Source of the DNA: Methanoprimaticola sp047501175
GTDB lineage: Archaea; Thermoplasmatota; Thermoplasmata; Methanomassiliicoccales; Methanomethylophilaceae
Length of the DNA: 64,000 bases
Reading direction: 5' to 3'
Assembly: GCF_047501175.1 (NCBI RefSeq)
Contig: NZ_JBEQWH010000002.1
Span: forward strand, 62,001 to 126,000
Part shown: in pieces, positions 16,120 through 23,049 of the stretch
How positions within the stretch are numbered: the first letter of the stretch is position 1
Layout of the letters: every line of letters begins with the position of its first letter
Made by a program: the position numbers and the translations under genes
Notes under the pieces: model-generated
Database searches by the model: none
What the model was told of the DNA's origin: nothing
What the model saw: the letters and a program-made list of their open reading frames with translations, nothing else

Positions 16120-16955
16120 GGGTCTCCACCGAGGAACAGGCAGTGGAGGGTTATTCCGTCGGGGCTCAGAAGGAGCTCCTGCAGGACTACTGCCTTGCGG
16201 AGGGATGGGACGTCACGGCCGTCTACGAGGACGACGGCTACTCCGGCCGCAGCGACAAGCGCCCGGCATATCGCCGCATGATGGCGGAGATGGACCTGTG
16301 GGACGTGGTCGTGGTCATCAAGATGGACCGTATCCACAGGAACAGCCGCAACTTCATGAACATGATGGACACCCTGGAGAAGCATGGCAAGATGTTCGTG
16401 TCGTCCTCGGAGTCCCTGGATACGACGAATGCGCTGGGCCGCTTCGTCGTCGACATGATCCAGCGCCTCGCCCAGCTGGAATCGGAGCAGATCGGCGAGA
16501 GGACGTACATGGGGATGCGCGAGAAGGCGGAGACGCTCGACTCCGCGGACACGGGCAAGAGGACTATGGGCTTCACCCCTCCGTTCGGATACAGGCTGAG
16601 GGACGGGGCGCTCGTCGAGGACGAGGACGAGCTCCCGATAGTCCGGAGGATGTTCGAGGAGTATTCCGAGGGAAGGACCGTGGACCAGATATGCTATTCC
16701 CTCAATTCCGAAGGGATCCTCACGCGCAGGGGGAACCCATGGAACAAACGCAACATGGCCAACATCCTGCACAACCCCGTCTATGCGGGATACATGAGGT
16801 GGGAGGACCTCCTGATCAGGCATAGGGCGACCGCTCCCCTGACCCCGGGCGAGTTCAACGACGTCCAGAACAGGATGGCCTCGAAAGTGCGCGATCCATC
16901 GAAAAGGACGGTGCATCTGATACCCACCGAGGATGACTTCCTGGATGAGTTTTGA
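16098..16955 (+). CDS. Serine recombinase 2 of a tandem pair
   Basis: A 285-residue paralogue of its upstream neighbour with the same two domains: catalytic Ser in YVRVSTEEQ, VIKMDRIHRN, ESEQIGERTYMGM, then ILHNPVYAGYM. A 48-bp stretch (16470-16517) is identical to 15697-15744 although the rest has diverged. It starts inside the 3' end of gene 1, so the two are co-translated and may work as a heteromeric recombinase. No zinc ribbon. AT-rich sequence follows. Confidence 0.88.
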   Translation: MRAAIYVRVSTEEQAVEGYSVGAQKELLQDYCLAEGWDVTAVYEDDGYSGRSDKRPAYRRMMAEMDLWDVVVVIKMDRIHRNSRNFMNMMDTLEKHGKMFVSSSESLDTTNALGRFVVDMIQRLAQLESEQIGERTYMGMREKAETLDSADTGKRTMGFTPPFGYRLRDGALVEDEDELPIVRRMFEEYSEGRTVDQICYSLNSEGILTRRGNPWNKRNMANILHNPVYAGYMRWEDLLIRHRATAPLTPGEFNDVQNRMASKVRDPSKRTVHLIPTEDDFLDEF

Positions 16956-17067
16956 CTCATTGTATATTAATCTGCTTGTCAACGGCACTTTTTTGAGTAC
17001 TTCAAAAGGATTCATCCATCCATGGTCCAAAAAACATACTGGCTAAACATCTGTTGGACGTATGCTA

Positions 17068-17075
17068 TTATATAC
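17068..17075 (+). promoter_or_regulatory. TATA box of the small membrane protein at 17130
   Basis: TTATATAC, with a predicted start near 17100 and a strong AAGGAGGAAAA ribosome site just before the ATG at 17130, so this gene has a short leader. The 174-nt gap after the recombinase contains nothing else clear. Confidence 0.5.
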
Positions 17076-17129
17076 CATGGACGTTGAATTCATGGATGGG
17101 TCCGACATCGGGCCCAAGGAGGAAAACTC

Positions 17130-17639
17130 ATGACTGATGAATGCAAAATATTGGATCCCACGGCGTTCGGATTGTTCTTCGTGGCTCTGATCTCTCTTCC
17201 GATAGCACTGGTGTGCTTCGATACATACTTCGATCTCGGACTCTCCCAGGTTGCAGACAACCTCAGCGGTCTCCTGATAATAGCTTCATTCTTCATCTTC
17301 GTTGCAGCCATCGCTGCATACAAGGCGAACTCCAACTTCGGGTTCATCGTGTTCGGACTCGTCGCCATCGGAGTGTTCTGTGCCGGTGCCGGATATGCCG
17401 GAACCATCATCGGAATCACCCTGGCCCTGATCTACGTCATCGCACTGATCTGGTCCTACCATGCCGGCACCCCCAAGCTGCTCACCCTGATCCTGCTCAC
17501 CACCGCTCTGATCTTCCTGTTCGGAAGCTTCGACGGCGAGATCTTCGTGCTGCTCAAGGCCCTTGCCGCACTGGCCAACTTCGCGCTCACCCTCTACCTC
17601 GCATTCGCCCTGGCAGACGAGCACCTCCCCTGCTTCTGA
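17130..17639 (+). CDS. Six-helix membrane protein, possibly YaaH/SatP (acetate transporter)-like
   Basis: A 169-residue protein consisting almost only of six hydrophobic helices with very short loops. The N-terminal LDPTAFGLFFVAL before helix 1 resembles the NP-x-GL motif opening GPR1/FUN34/YaaH acetate transporters, which also have six helices, but I see no other diagnostic motif, so the family call is tentative. Codon bias resembles the thermosome gene (high expression), and it has a strong TATA box and Shine-Dalgarno. Monocistronic; a small GC hairpin follows. Confidence 0.5.
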   Translation: MTDECKILDPTAFGLFFVALISLPIALVCFDTYFDLGLSQVADNLSGLLIIASFFIFVAAIAAYKANSNFGFIVFGLVAIGVFCAGAGYAGTIIGITLALIYVIALIWSYHAGTPKLLTLILLTTALIFLFGSFDGEIFVLLKALAALANFALTLYLAFALADEHLPCF

Positions 17640-17659
17640 AGCGGGGGTCCAAACCTCTT

Positions 17660-17673
17660 GCCCCTCACGGGGC
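17660..17673 (+). terminator. Weak hairpin terminator
   Basis: GCCCC-TCAC-GGGGC followed by pyrimidine-rich sequence (CCTTCCCCTTCT), between the membrane protein stop and the next TATA box. Confidence 0.4.
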
Positions 17674-17695
17674 CAACCCTTCCCCTTCTGAAACA

Positions 17696-17704
17696 TTATA
17701 TAAA
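17696..17704 (+). promoter_or_regulatory. TATA box of the small peptide-SDR-GNAT operon
   Basis: TTATATAAA centred 27 nt before the ATG at 17727, predicting a leaderless transcript. Confidence 0.6.
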
Positions 17705-17726
17705 GTCGTTCAGAATCCCCGTGGAC

Positions 17727-17825
17727 ATGAAGACTGAGACTAAAAAGAAGGTCCTGGCATACGGAATGGTAGGGATCATGATCCTCGTCGCCGTGACCGT
17801 CGCCGCGTCCGCACTGCTCGGATGA
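17727..17825 (+). CDS. 32-residue single-helix membrane peptide
   Basis: The ORF encodes a short Lys-rich N-terminus (MKTETKKKV) followed by one 22-residue hydrophobic helix ending at the C-terminus. The start is fixed by a TATA box 27 nt upstream, and the stop overlaps the next ATG (ATGA), so it is the first cistron of the SDR-GNAT operon. The topology suggests a tail-anchored microprotein, perhaps a membrane tether or partner for an operon product. Too short for homology calling. Confidence 0.6.
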   Translation: MKTETKKKVLAYGMVGIMILVAVTVAASALLG

Positions 17826-18574
17826 TTGCGATAGTCACCGGCGCCTCGTCCGGGATGGGCGCCGAGTTCTGCAGGGCCCTCGATTCGAGGGGATACGAGT
17901 CCATATGGGTCGTAGCCAGACGCGCGGACAGGCTCGAGGAGCTCGCGGCATCCATGGAGACGCCTTGCAAAGTGATCCCCGCAGACCTGTCCACGGTCGA
18001 GGGGCTGGACTCCCTTGCGTCGGAGCTGCGCTCCGGACGGTTCGGGATAGGCGTCCTGATCAACTGCGCGGGCCTGGGAAGGTTCGGCACCAGCTGGGAG
18101 GTCCCTCGCGATGACACCAGGGCGATGATCGACCTGAACATCGCCGCATTGACGGATATCACCCACCTCTGCATACCTTTCATGGAGCGGGGTTCGGGGA
18201 TCGTCGAGGTGTGCTCCGCATCGGCATACCTCCCCTTGGAACGCCTTAACGTGTACTCCGCGACGAAGGCGTACGTTAGGTCCTACTGCAACGCCCTCAG
18301 GAAAGAGTTGAAACCTCTCGGCATATCGGTTCTCGAGGTCTCGCCCGGATGGGTCGGGACGGACTTCATAGCCCTGTCGAAGAGCGGGGCCGATGTGCCG
18401 GACCGCGTCTTCAGGCACAGGGTCGCGGCAGAGGACGTCGTCAGGACCGCGATGAGGGACCTGGACAAGGGGAGGAAACGCTCCGTATGCGGGGCCTACA
18501 ACAAGCTCCAGGTCTTCATGTGCACCCATCTGCCCTCCGTCGCATCCTATGTATGGGGAAGGTCCCTGAGATGA
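17822..18574 (+). CDS. Short-chain dehydrogenase/reductase
   Basis: A 250-residue classical SDR: cofactor motif TGASSGMG (residues 6-13), NCAG (~78), catalytic Ser region CSASAYLP (~137) and YSATK (~149) providing the Tyr and Lys. The Arg after strand 2 (VVARR) favours NADP(H). Substrate unknown; the nearest relatives by appearance are the DltE/YqjQ-type SDRs. Coupled by ATGA overlaps to the upstream microprotein and downstream GNAT. Confidence 0.88.
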   Translation: MIAIVTGASSGMGAEFCRALDSRGYESIWVVARRADRLEELAASMETPCKVIPADLSTVEGLDSLASELRSGRFGIGVLINCAGLGRFGTSWEVPRDDTRAMIDLNIAALTDITHLCIPFMERGSGIVEVCSASAYLPLERLNVYSATKAYVRSYCNALRKELKPLGISVLEVSPGWVGTDFIALSKSGADVPDRVFRHRVAAEDVVRTAMRDLDKGRKRSVCGAYNKLQVFMCTHLPSVASYVWGRSLR

Positions 18575-19161
18575 TGCGCGAGATGCGACCCGGGGACATA
18601 GCCCCGATCGCGGAGATGGCCCGTAGGATATGGGAGATGGACGCCTATGCCGACATAGGCAGGGAGTCATCGTTCCTGTACGTCAAGGGACTGTACGACA
18701 GGGGGACGTTCGGATGGGTATGCGAACGGGACGGAAAGGTCCTAGGATGCGTCATAGGCCGCATCTGCAACACGATATCGTTCCCATCGGACATCATGTC
18801 CACGATCCGCACGGTCCTCTCCATACGGAAGAGGAAGGGCTACAGGGACATGGTCGACGACGAGAGGACGATCGACCGGACAGACAGGGAGCTCTACTCC
18901 GGCTGCGGGAAGGGGTTCGATGGGGAACTGGTGCTGCTTATAGTGTCCGAGGAGGCCCGCGGCATGGGACTCGGCAGGCTCCTGTTCGAGAAGGCGGCGG
19001 ACGAGTTCAGGTCCCGCGGTGCAGAGGAGATATTCCTGTACACCGATGACGACTGTGACTTCGGGTTCTATGACAGGATGGGCGCGAAAAGGTTGAATGA
19101 GAAGAGCGTCAGGCTGTCCAACGAGGACCTCCTGATGATGCTCTACTCATTCAGTTTGTGA
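18571..19161 (+). CDS. GNAT family N-acetyltransferase
   Basis: A 196-residue single-domain GNAT: N-terminal MRPGDIAPIAEM strand-helix, central FGWVCERDGKVLGCVIG, and acetyl-CoA loop VSEEARGMGLGRLLFEKA (R/Q-x-x-G-x-G/A), then the C-terminal FYDRMGAKR motif. It transfers an acyl group from CoA to an unknown amine. The start overlaps the SDR stop (ATGA); ATG 18553 would extend it by six residues without a better ribosome site. Last gene of the three-cistron operon; convergent with the ferredoxin gene 2 bp away. Confidence 0.85.
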   Translation: MMREMRPGDIAPIAEMARRIWEMDAYADIGRESSFLYVKGLYDRGTFGWVCERDGKVLGCVIGRICNTISFPSDIMSTIRTVLSIRKRKGYRDMVDDERTIDRTDRELYSGCGKGFDGELVLLIVSEEARGMGLGRLLFEKAADEFRSRGAEEIFLYTDDDCDFGFYDRMGAKRLNEKSVRLSNEDLLMMLYSFSL

Positions 19162-19163
19162 CG

Positions 19164-19658
19164 TCACTCGTTGAATCTCAGGAGCTTCAGGAGCTCCTCG
19201 GCCGCTGCCGAGGCCTCTCCCAGGCCCTTTGCGGACAGGGCCTCGAGCAGCTCGCGGACGTTACCGCTCTGGGGGAGCATGTATCCCGATTCGCGGACCA
19301 GGTCCTCTGCCATGAGACGGTTGGACCTGACGAAGGCCTCCATCAGCTGCCTGAGCACGGGGTCCTCGGCACCATCGGCAAGGCTCTTGGCGATGTTCTC
19401 CTGTACGGCCTTGCTCTGGGTCATGGACTGGAGGGACTTGCACATCCCCTCGTTCTTAGGCTGCTGCCTGGGATACTCCCTGGGGATCAGGGATATCGCA
19501 CCCGAGGGACAGGATCTGGCACAGTCGCCGCATCCGGTGCACTTTGCGAAGTCTATCTGCCCGGTCTCGGTGTCGGTGGCCCCGGTCGGACAGACGTACA
19601 GGCACATGCAGTCCTTGGTGCAGAGCCTGAGGTTCCTTGAAGCATAGAGTTCGGTCAT
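19164..19658 (-). CDS. Ferredoxin-like 2[4Fe-4S] protein with helical C-terminal extension
   Basis: A 164-residue protein. Residues 10-55 contain two [4Fe-4S] ligand sets: C13/C17/C19/C23-P in the first, and CTGCGDCARSCP in the second, which is canonical. Residues ~70-164 are an alpha-helical extension with no Cys clusters, unusual for a ferredoxin. The first set has an atypical CxxxCxCxxxCP spacing. It begins 1 bp after the upstream rubredoxin-domain gene, so both are co-expressed and probably form an electron-transfer pair. Confidence 0.8.
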   Translation of the reverse strand: MTELYASRNLRLCTKDCMCLYVCPTGATDTETGQIDFAKCTGCGDCARSCPSGAISLIPREYPRQQPKNEGMCKSLQSMTQSKAVQENIAKSLADGAEDPVLRQLMEAFVRSNRLMAEDLVRESGYMLPQSGNVRELLEALSAKGLGEASAAAEELLKLLRFNE

Positions 19659-19659
19659 C

Positions 19660-20301
19660 TCAATCCCTCCTCTCGATCATCAGTATCATGAATCCGGGGA
19701 CCTTGCACACCGGACAGACGGACGGCGGCTCGTCCCCGATGTAGATGAACCCGCAGATGTCGCAGACGTAGACGTTGGTATGGTCCAGGAAGTGCGGGTT
19801 CTTCAGATACCTCTCCAGTATCGACTCCATGATGATCGTGACCTTCTCGCTCCAGGTCAGGACACGGAGCGCTCCGCGGTCGGATACCACCGCGGACATC
19901 GACTTGGCACCCCCATAGTTCCCAAGGTCGGAGTTGATCCGGGACATCAGCTCCTCGATACCTCCGTGATCCTCGACCACAGACTGTGATTCGAAGTACT
20001 TCGAGATCTTCGTGAATAGCTCGGCCTCGCGGGACAACTGCTGCTTCGAGCATCCGCGGGCGAGGTTGGAGCACAGTGCGCTGAGCTGTCCGGCCGATAG
20101 CTCGCGGAGGTCCTCCGCATCCCAACCCGAAACCGTAGGTGTCACTGTGGGGACAGGCTCGTCATCCTCCTCGACAAGCTCGAATCCCTCCTTTCCCTCC
20201 CCGCAGACCGGGCATACCCAGTCATCGGGGAGATCGGAGAACTTGACCCCCTCCTTGGACTCATCGTATACATAGCCGCATACGCCGCATTTGTATTTCA
20301 T
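19660..20301 (-). CDS. Twin rubredoxin-domain protein with helical middle
   Basis: A 213-residue protein. Residues 1-45 are a canonical rubredoxin (KCGVCGYVYDE ... WVCPVCG); the last ~40 are a rubredoxin-like zinc-ribbon knuckle as in rubrerythrins (VCDICGFIY ... SVCPVCK). Between lies a ~110-residue helical segment in the place of a ferritin-like domain, but I do not see the paired ExxH diiron motifs. Likely an electron carrier in oxidative-stress defence. ATG 20301 fits a TATA box 26 nt upstream; longer in-frame starts run through promoter sequence. Confidence 0.8.
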   Translation of the reverse strand: MKYKCGVCGYVYDESKEGVKFSDLPDDWVCPVCGEGKEGFELVEEDDEPVPTVTPTVSGWDAEDLRELSAGQLSALCSNLARGCSKQQLSREAELFTKISKYFESQSVVEDHGGIEELMSRINSDLGNYGGAKSMSAVVSDRGALRVLTWSEKVTIIMESILERYLKNPHFLDHTNVYVCDICGFIYIGDEPPSVCPVCKVPGFMILMIERRD

Positions 20302-20322
20302 GGGCCTGCCACACAGGTAATC

Positions 20323-20330
20323 GTTTATAA
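20323..20330 (-). promoter_or_regulatory. TATA box of the rubredoxin-ferredoxin operon
   Basis: Minus strand TTATAAAC centred about 26 nt before ATG 20301, giving a leaderless mRNA. A second AT-rich candidate lies about 27 nt further upstream. Confidence 0.5.
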
Positions 20331-20470
20331 GGTAAATCGACCACGACGATGTTTTTAAGCTTCGTGTAGGTCCACCCCGCAGGACAAGGTTTGAAGGTCC
20401 CCATCCCATGGACAGATGGGTCATCAAGCCAATGGTTGCGAAATAATAATTTCATGAAAATATAGTAAAT

Positions 20471-20490
20471 AAAGATATCAACTAAAATAA
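20471..20490 (+). repeat. Dispersed 20-bp AT-rich element, copy a
   Basis: AAAGATATCAACTAAAATAA, matching 17-18 of 20 bases with the three copies in the AT-rich region at 32.6-33.0 kb. It lies just upstream of the HipA-like gene and overlaps its likely TATA sequence (TAAAATAAATAC), so it may be part of a promoter or operator. Confidence 0.5.
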
Positions 20491-20552
20491 ATACGTTCAT
20501 ACAGTTGAACCTTCTAATAAACTATTATTCCGTGGCCACCATACGCCCGAAC

Positions 20553-21743
20553 ATGGGTAGGGCCTTCGGATCGTATCAGACCCTGATGCATCACGATCAC
20601 AAAGTCGCTGACATCACCCTGGATCCGAACGGCAACATCGTCTCGATAAGACGCATCATCGACCGGGACCGCATGCCCTGGGGCGTGATGACCGACACGG
20701 ACGATGTGCTCAGGAGACTCGATGAATGGTGGGGATATCGCTGCATCCCCGAGAAGCGCAGGCATGTACCGCATGCGACGGACGGATCCAACCTGAGCAC
20801 CAGGAGGGCCCTCATGGCATCGTCCGGAGCTTCCAACCTGTCGGACCATTATTGGATACGTCCCGAGAATGACGATTCCGGCTGGGATGACGTGAACTTC
20901 TATGACAACGATTTCAGCGAAGACGCTGGTCTGGCGTTGCTCGGTCTCATGGACGCATCCGATACGAATCGCTCTCCTGATTATTCGACGGACGGGGTGC
21001 TTCCGAAGATGTGGAGGGCGGACAGGACACTGCTCAAGGGCGGGACCGGCAGATGCAGGCAGCAACCCGTCAACGAGGTCATCGCGTCGGAGATCATGCG
21101 CCGTCTGGGCATCCCGCACGTCGAATACAGCCTGGAGCACATCGGGGACGAGCCGTACTGCTCGTGTCCCACACTGTCCTCGGACAGCGTCGAGTTGATA
21201 CCTGCCAGATGTCTCGCGCATACGATCCGCCTCAGAGACGGCCGCACGATATACTCCCACTTCGTCGAGACCTGCGAGCTCATGGACGTCCCGGACACCC
21301 TGGAGTTCATAGACAGGATGATCGCGGTGGACCATATACTGGGGAACTCCGACCGTCACTACAACAACTTCACCGTCATGAGGGACCCCCACTCGCTTGA
21401 GGTCCTGGGCTTCGCCCCGCTGTTCGACAATGGATCATGCCTCGGATTCGAATCCCCCACTAAGGACATCCCTCCGAGGTCCGTCAAGGGAAGGACGTTC
21501 AAGAGGAACCTGGACGACCAGCTCAGGCTCATCCGCGACACGGGCTGCGTGGACCTGTCCAGACTCGACGGGATCGAATCGTCCGTTCGCAGGATCCTGA
21601 GTGGGTCGCGGGGGAGGATCGGGGACGAGAGGGCGGACGCCGTGGTGAGTATGCTCCGTCATAGGATCGATTCCCTGCAGGACCATCTTGACGAGTCACC
21701 GGGATTCCACGACGATATCCGGGACGACATCCCGGTCAGATGA
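20553..21743 (+). CDS. HipA-like kinase-fold protein
   Basis: About 396 residues. The HipA_C fold is recognisable: DGVLPKMWR...LLKGGTG (~155, nucleotide strand and loop), QQPVNEVIASEIMRRLG (~178, the Glu-containing helix), then the catalytic HILGNSDRHYNNF (~270) and metal-binding APLFDNGSCLG (~295). HipA proteins are Ser/Thr kinases, often toxins paired with HipB. No HipB-like antitoxin is adjacent, and this type often stands alone. Start uncertain: ATG 20553, GTG 20535 or TTG 20505. The 3' end overlaps the convergent transporter by 8 bp. Confidence 0.78.
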   Translation: MGRAFGSYQTLMHHDHKVADITLDPNGNIVSIRRIIDRDRMPWGVMTDTDDVLRRLDEWWGYRCIPEKRRHVPHATDGSNLSTRRALMASSGASNLSDHYWIRPENDDSGWDDVNFYDNDFSEDAGLALLGLMDASDTNRSPDYSTDGVLPKMWRADRTLLKGGTGRCRQQPVNEVIASEIMRRLGIPHVEYSLEHIGDEPYCSCPTLSSDSVELIPARCLAHTIRLRDGRTIYSHFVETCELMDVPDTLEFIDRMIAVDHILGNSDRHYNNFTVMRDPHSLEVLGFAPLFDNGSCLGFESPTKDIPPRSVKGRTFKRNLDDQLRLIRDTGCVDLSRLDGIESSVRRILSGSRGRIGDERADAVVSMLRHRIDSLQDHLDESPGFHDDIRDDIPVR

Positions 21744-22593
21744 CCATCAGCATGGTCCCGGCCACGATGAGGGCCAGTCCGAACAGGGACCTCCTGGTGA
21801 GCCTCTCCCCAAGGACGAGGAAGGAGAACACTATGGTCACGAGGATGCTCAGCTTGTATATCGGCAGAACCACGCTGGCGGGCCCTTCCTGCAGGGCACG
21901 ATAGAAGCACAGCCACGACGCGCCGGTGGCGACACCGGATGCGAGGACGAACCCCAGCTCCTTCCGGGGGATCCCCCTCACCTGGGACTGCTTCCTGGTC
22001 ACGAACACCATGACCCATGACATCGCGAGGACCACCACCGTGCGGATTGCGGTGCCCAGGTTGGACTCTATGCCCTCGATCCCGACCTTTCCGAGTATGG
22101 ACGTCAGGGCGGCGAAGAACGCGGAACCCACTGCGAACAGGAGCCACGACTGTCCCTTGCTCCCGACGGGCGCATCCTTCCTCTCGATCATCAGCATCGT
22201 TCCCGCCGATATGGCGACGACCCCCGCCACCCCGACCACGGAGATGGACTCCCCCAGGAAGATCAGGGCCAGCACTATCGCGAGGACTATGCTCGACTTG
22301 TCGATGGGGACCACCTTGTTCACATCGCCCAGCTCCAGGGCCTTGAAGTAGCAGAGCCATGACGCGCCCGTGGCCAGACCGGAGAGCACGAGGAACGCCA
22401 TCGTCCTGGGATCGATGTATGGCAACTGGTCCTGTGACCCGACGATGAAGACCATCGCCCATGCGAACACCAGGACCACGATCGTGCGGACGGCGGTGGC
22501 CACCGTGGAATCGATGTTCCTGATCCCGCACTTGGCCAGTATGGCGGTAATGCCCGCGAAGAATGCCGAACCGACGGCGAATGCCAACCACAT
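21736..22593 (-). CDS. EamA/DMT-superfamily transporter
   Basis: A 285-residue membrane protein with ten predicted helices in two near-identical halves: AVGSAFFAGITAILAKCGI opens the first and AVGSAFFAALTSILGKVGI the second, each followed by a similar ATAVRTIVVL/GTAIRTVVVL helix and a GATGASWLC-type loop. This is the two-EamA layout of drug/metabolite transporters. Substrate unknown. The high identity of the halves suggests a fairly recent or constrained duplication. Its promoter lies in the 146-bp divergent gap shared with the STAS operon. Confidence 0.88.
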   Translation of the reverse strand: MWLAFAVGSAFFAGITAILAKCGIRNIDSTVATAVRTIVVLVFAWAMVFIVGSQDQLPYIDPRTMAFLVLSGLATGASWLCYFKALELGDVNKVVPIDKSSIVLAIVLALIFLGESISVVGVAGVVAISAGTMLMIERKDAPVGSKGQSWLLFAVGSAFFAALTSILGKVGIEGIESNLGTAIRTVVVLAMSWVMVFVTRKQSQVRGIPRKELGFVLASGVATGASWLCFYRALQEGPASVVLPIYKLSILVTIVFSFLVLGERLTRRSLFGLALIVAGTMLMVI

Positions 22594-22712
22594 GTGCAGG
22601 TACCTATTCGGACCGACATGGTCCTATTTTAATTTCTGTTAACTTCGACCCCAGGATCCAGGTCTGGATGCCCTTTGGAACCACGATCCTATGGACAACA
22701 TTCGGATGCTCC

Positions 22713-22720
22713 TTTATATC
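22713..22720 (+). promoter_or_regulatory. TATA box of the STAS-LuxE-LuxC-MATE operon
   Basis: TTTATATC centred about 24 nt before ATG 22740. No Shine-Dalgarno precedes that ATG, consistent with a leaderless first cistron. Confidence 0.6.
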
Positions 22721-22739
22721 CACAATTGCTAACGGATTC

Positions 22740-23030
22740 ATGGACTTCAAGAAAACAGTCGACGGCGACAGCATCACGTTCGCCGTGAAGGGCGACCTCG
22801 ACATGACCACATCCCCCTCGTTCACCAAGTTCGCCACGGGCGAGACGGCCGGTATGAGGTCGATAACCGTGGACCTTGCCGAACTGGACTACATATCCAG
22901 TGCCGGGCTGAGATCCATAATGGCCCTGATGAAATCCGCACCGGGGGCGGATTTCAAGGTGATCAACACATCCGGAATAGTCAGAGAAGTGTTCGAGATA
23001 TCCGGATTCGACCGCGTCCTGGGGGATTGA
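22740..23030 (+). CDS. STAS-domain protein, anti-sigma-antagonist (RsbV/SpoIIAA) type
   Basis: A 96-residue stand-alone STAS domain: strands FAVKGDLDM and ITVDLAELDYI, then SSAGLRSIMAL, where S53/S54 before A-G-L occupies the phosphorylation site of SpoIIAA/RsbV. In bacteria such proteins are phosphorylated by GHKL kinases (RsbW) and dephosphorylated by PPM phosphatases. Here it is the first gene of an operon encoding two GHKL domains and faces a convergent SpoIIE-like phosphatase, so the full switching set is present although archaea lack sigma factors. Confidence 0.9.
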   Translation: MDFKKTVDGDSITFAVKGDLDMTTSPSFTKFATGETAGMRSITVDLAELDYISSAGLRSIMALMKSAPGADFKVINTSGIVREVFEISGFDRVLGD

Positions 23031-23049
23031 TTGGATCGAACTCTTCAGC

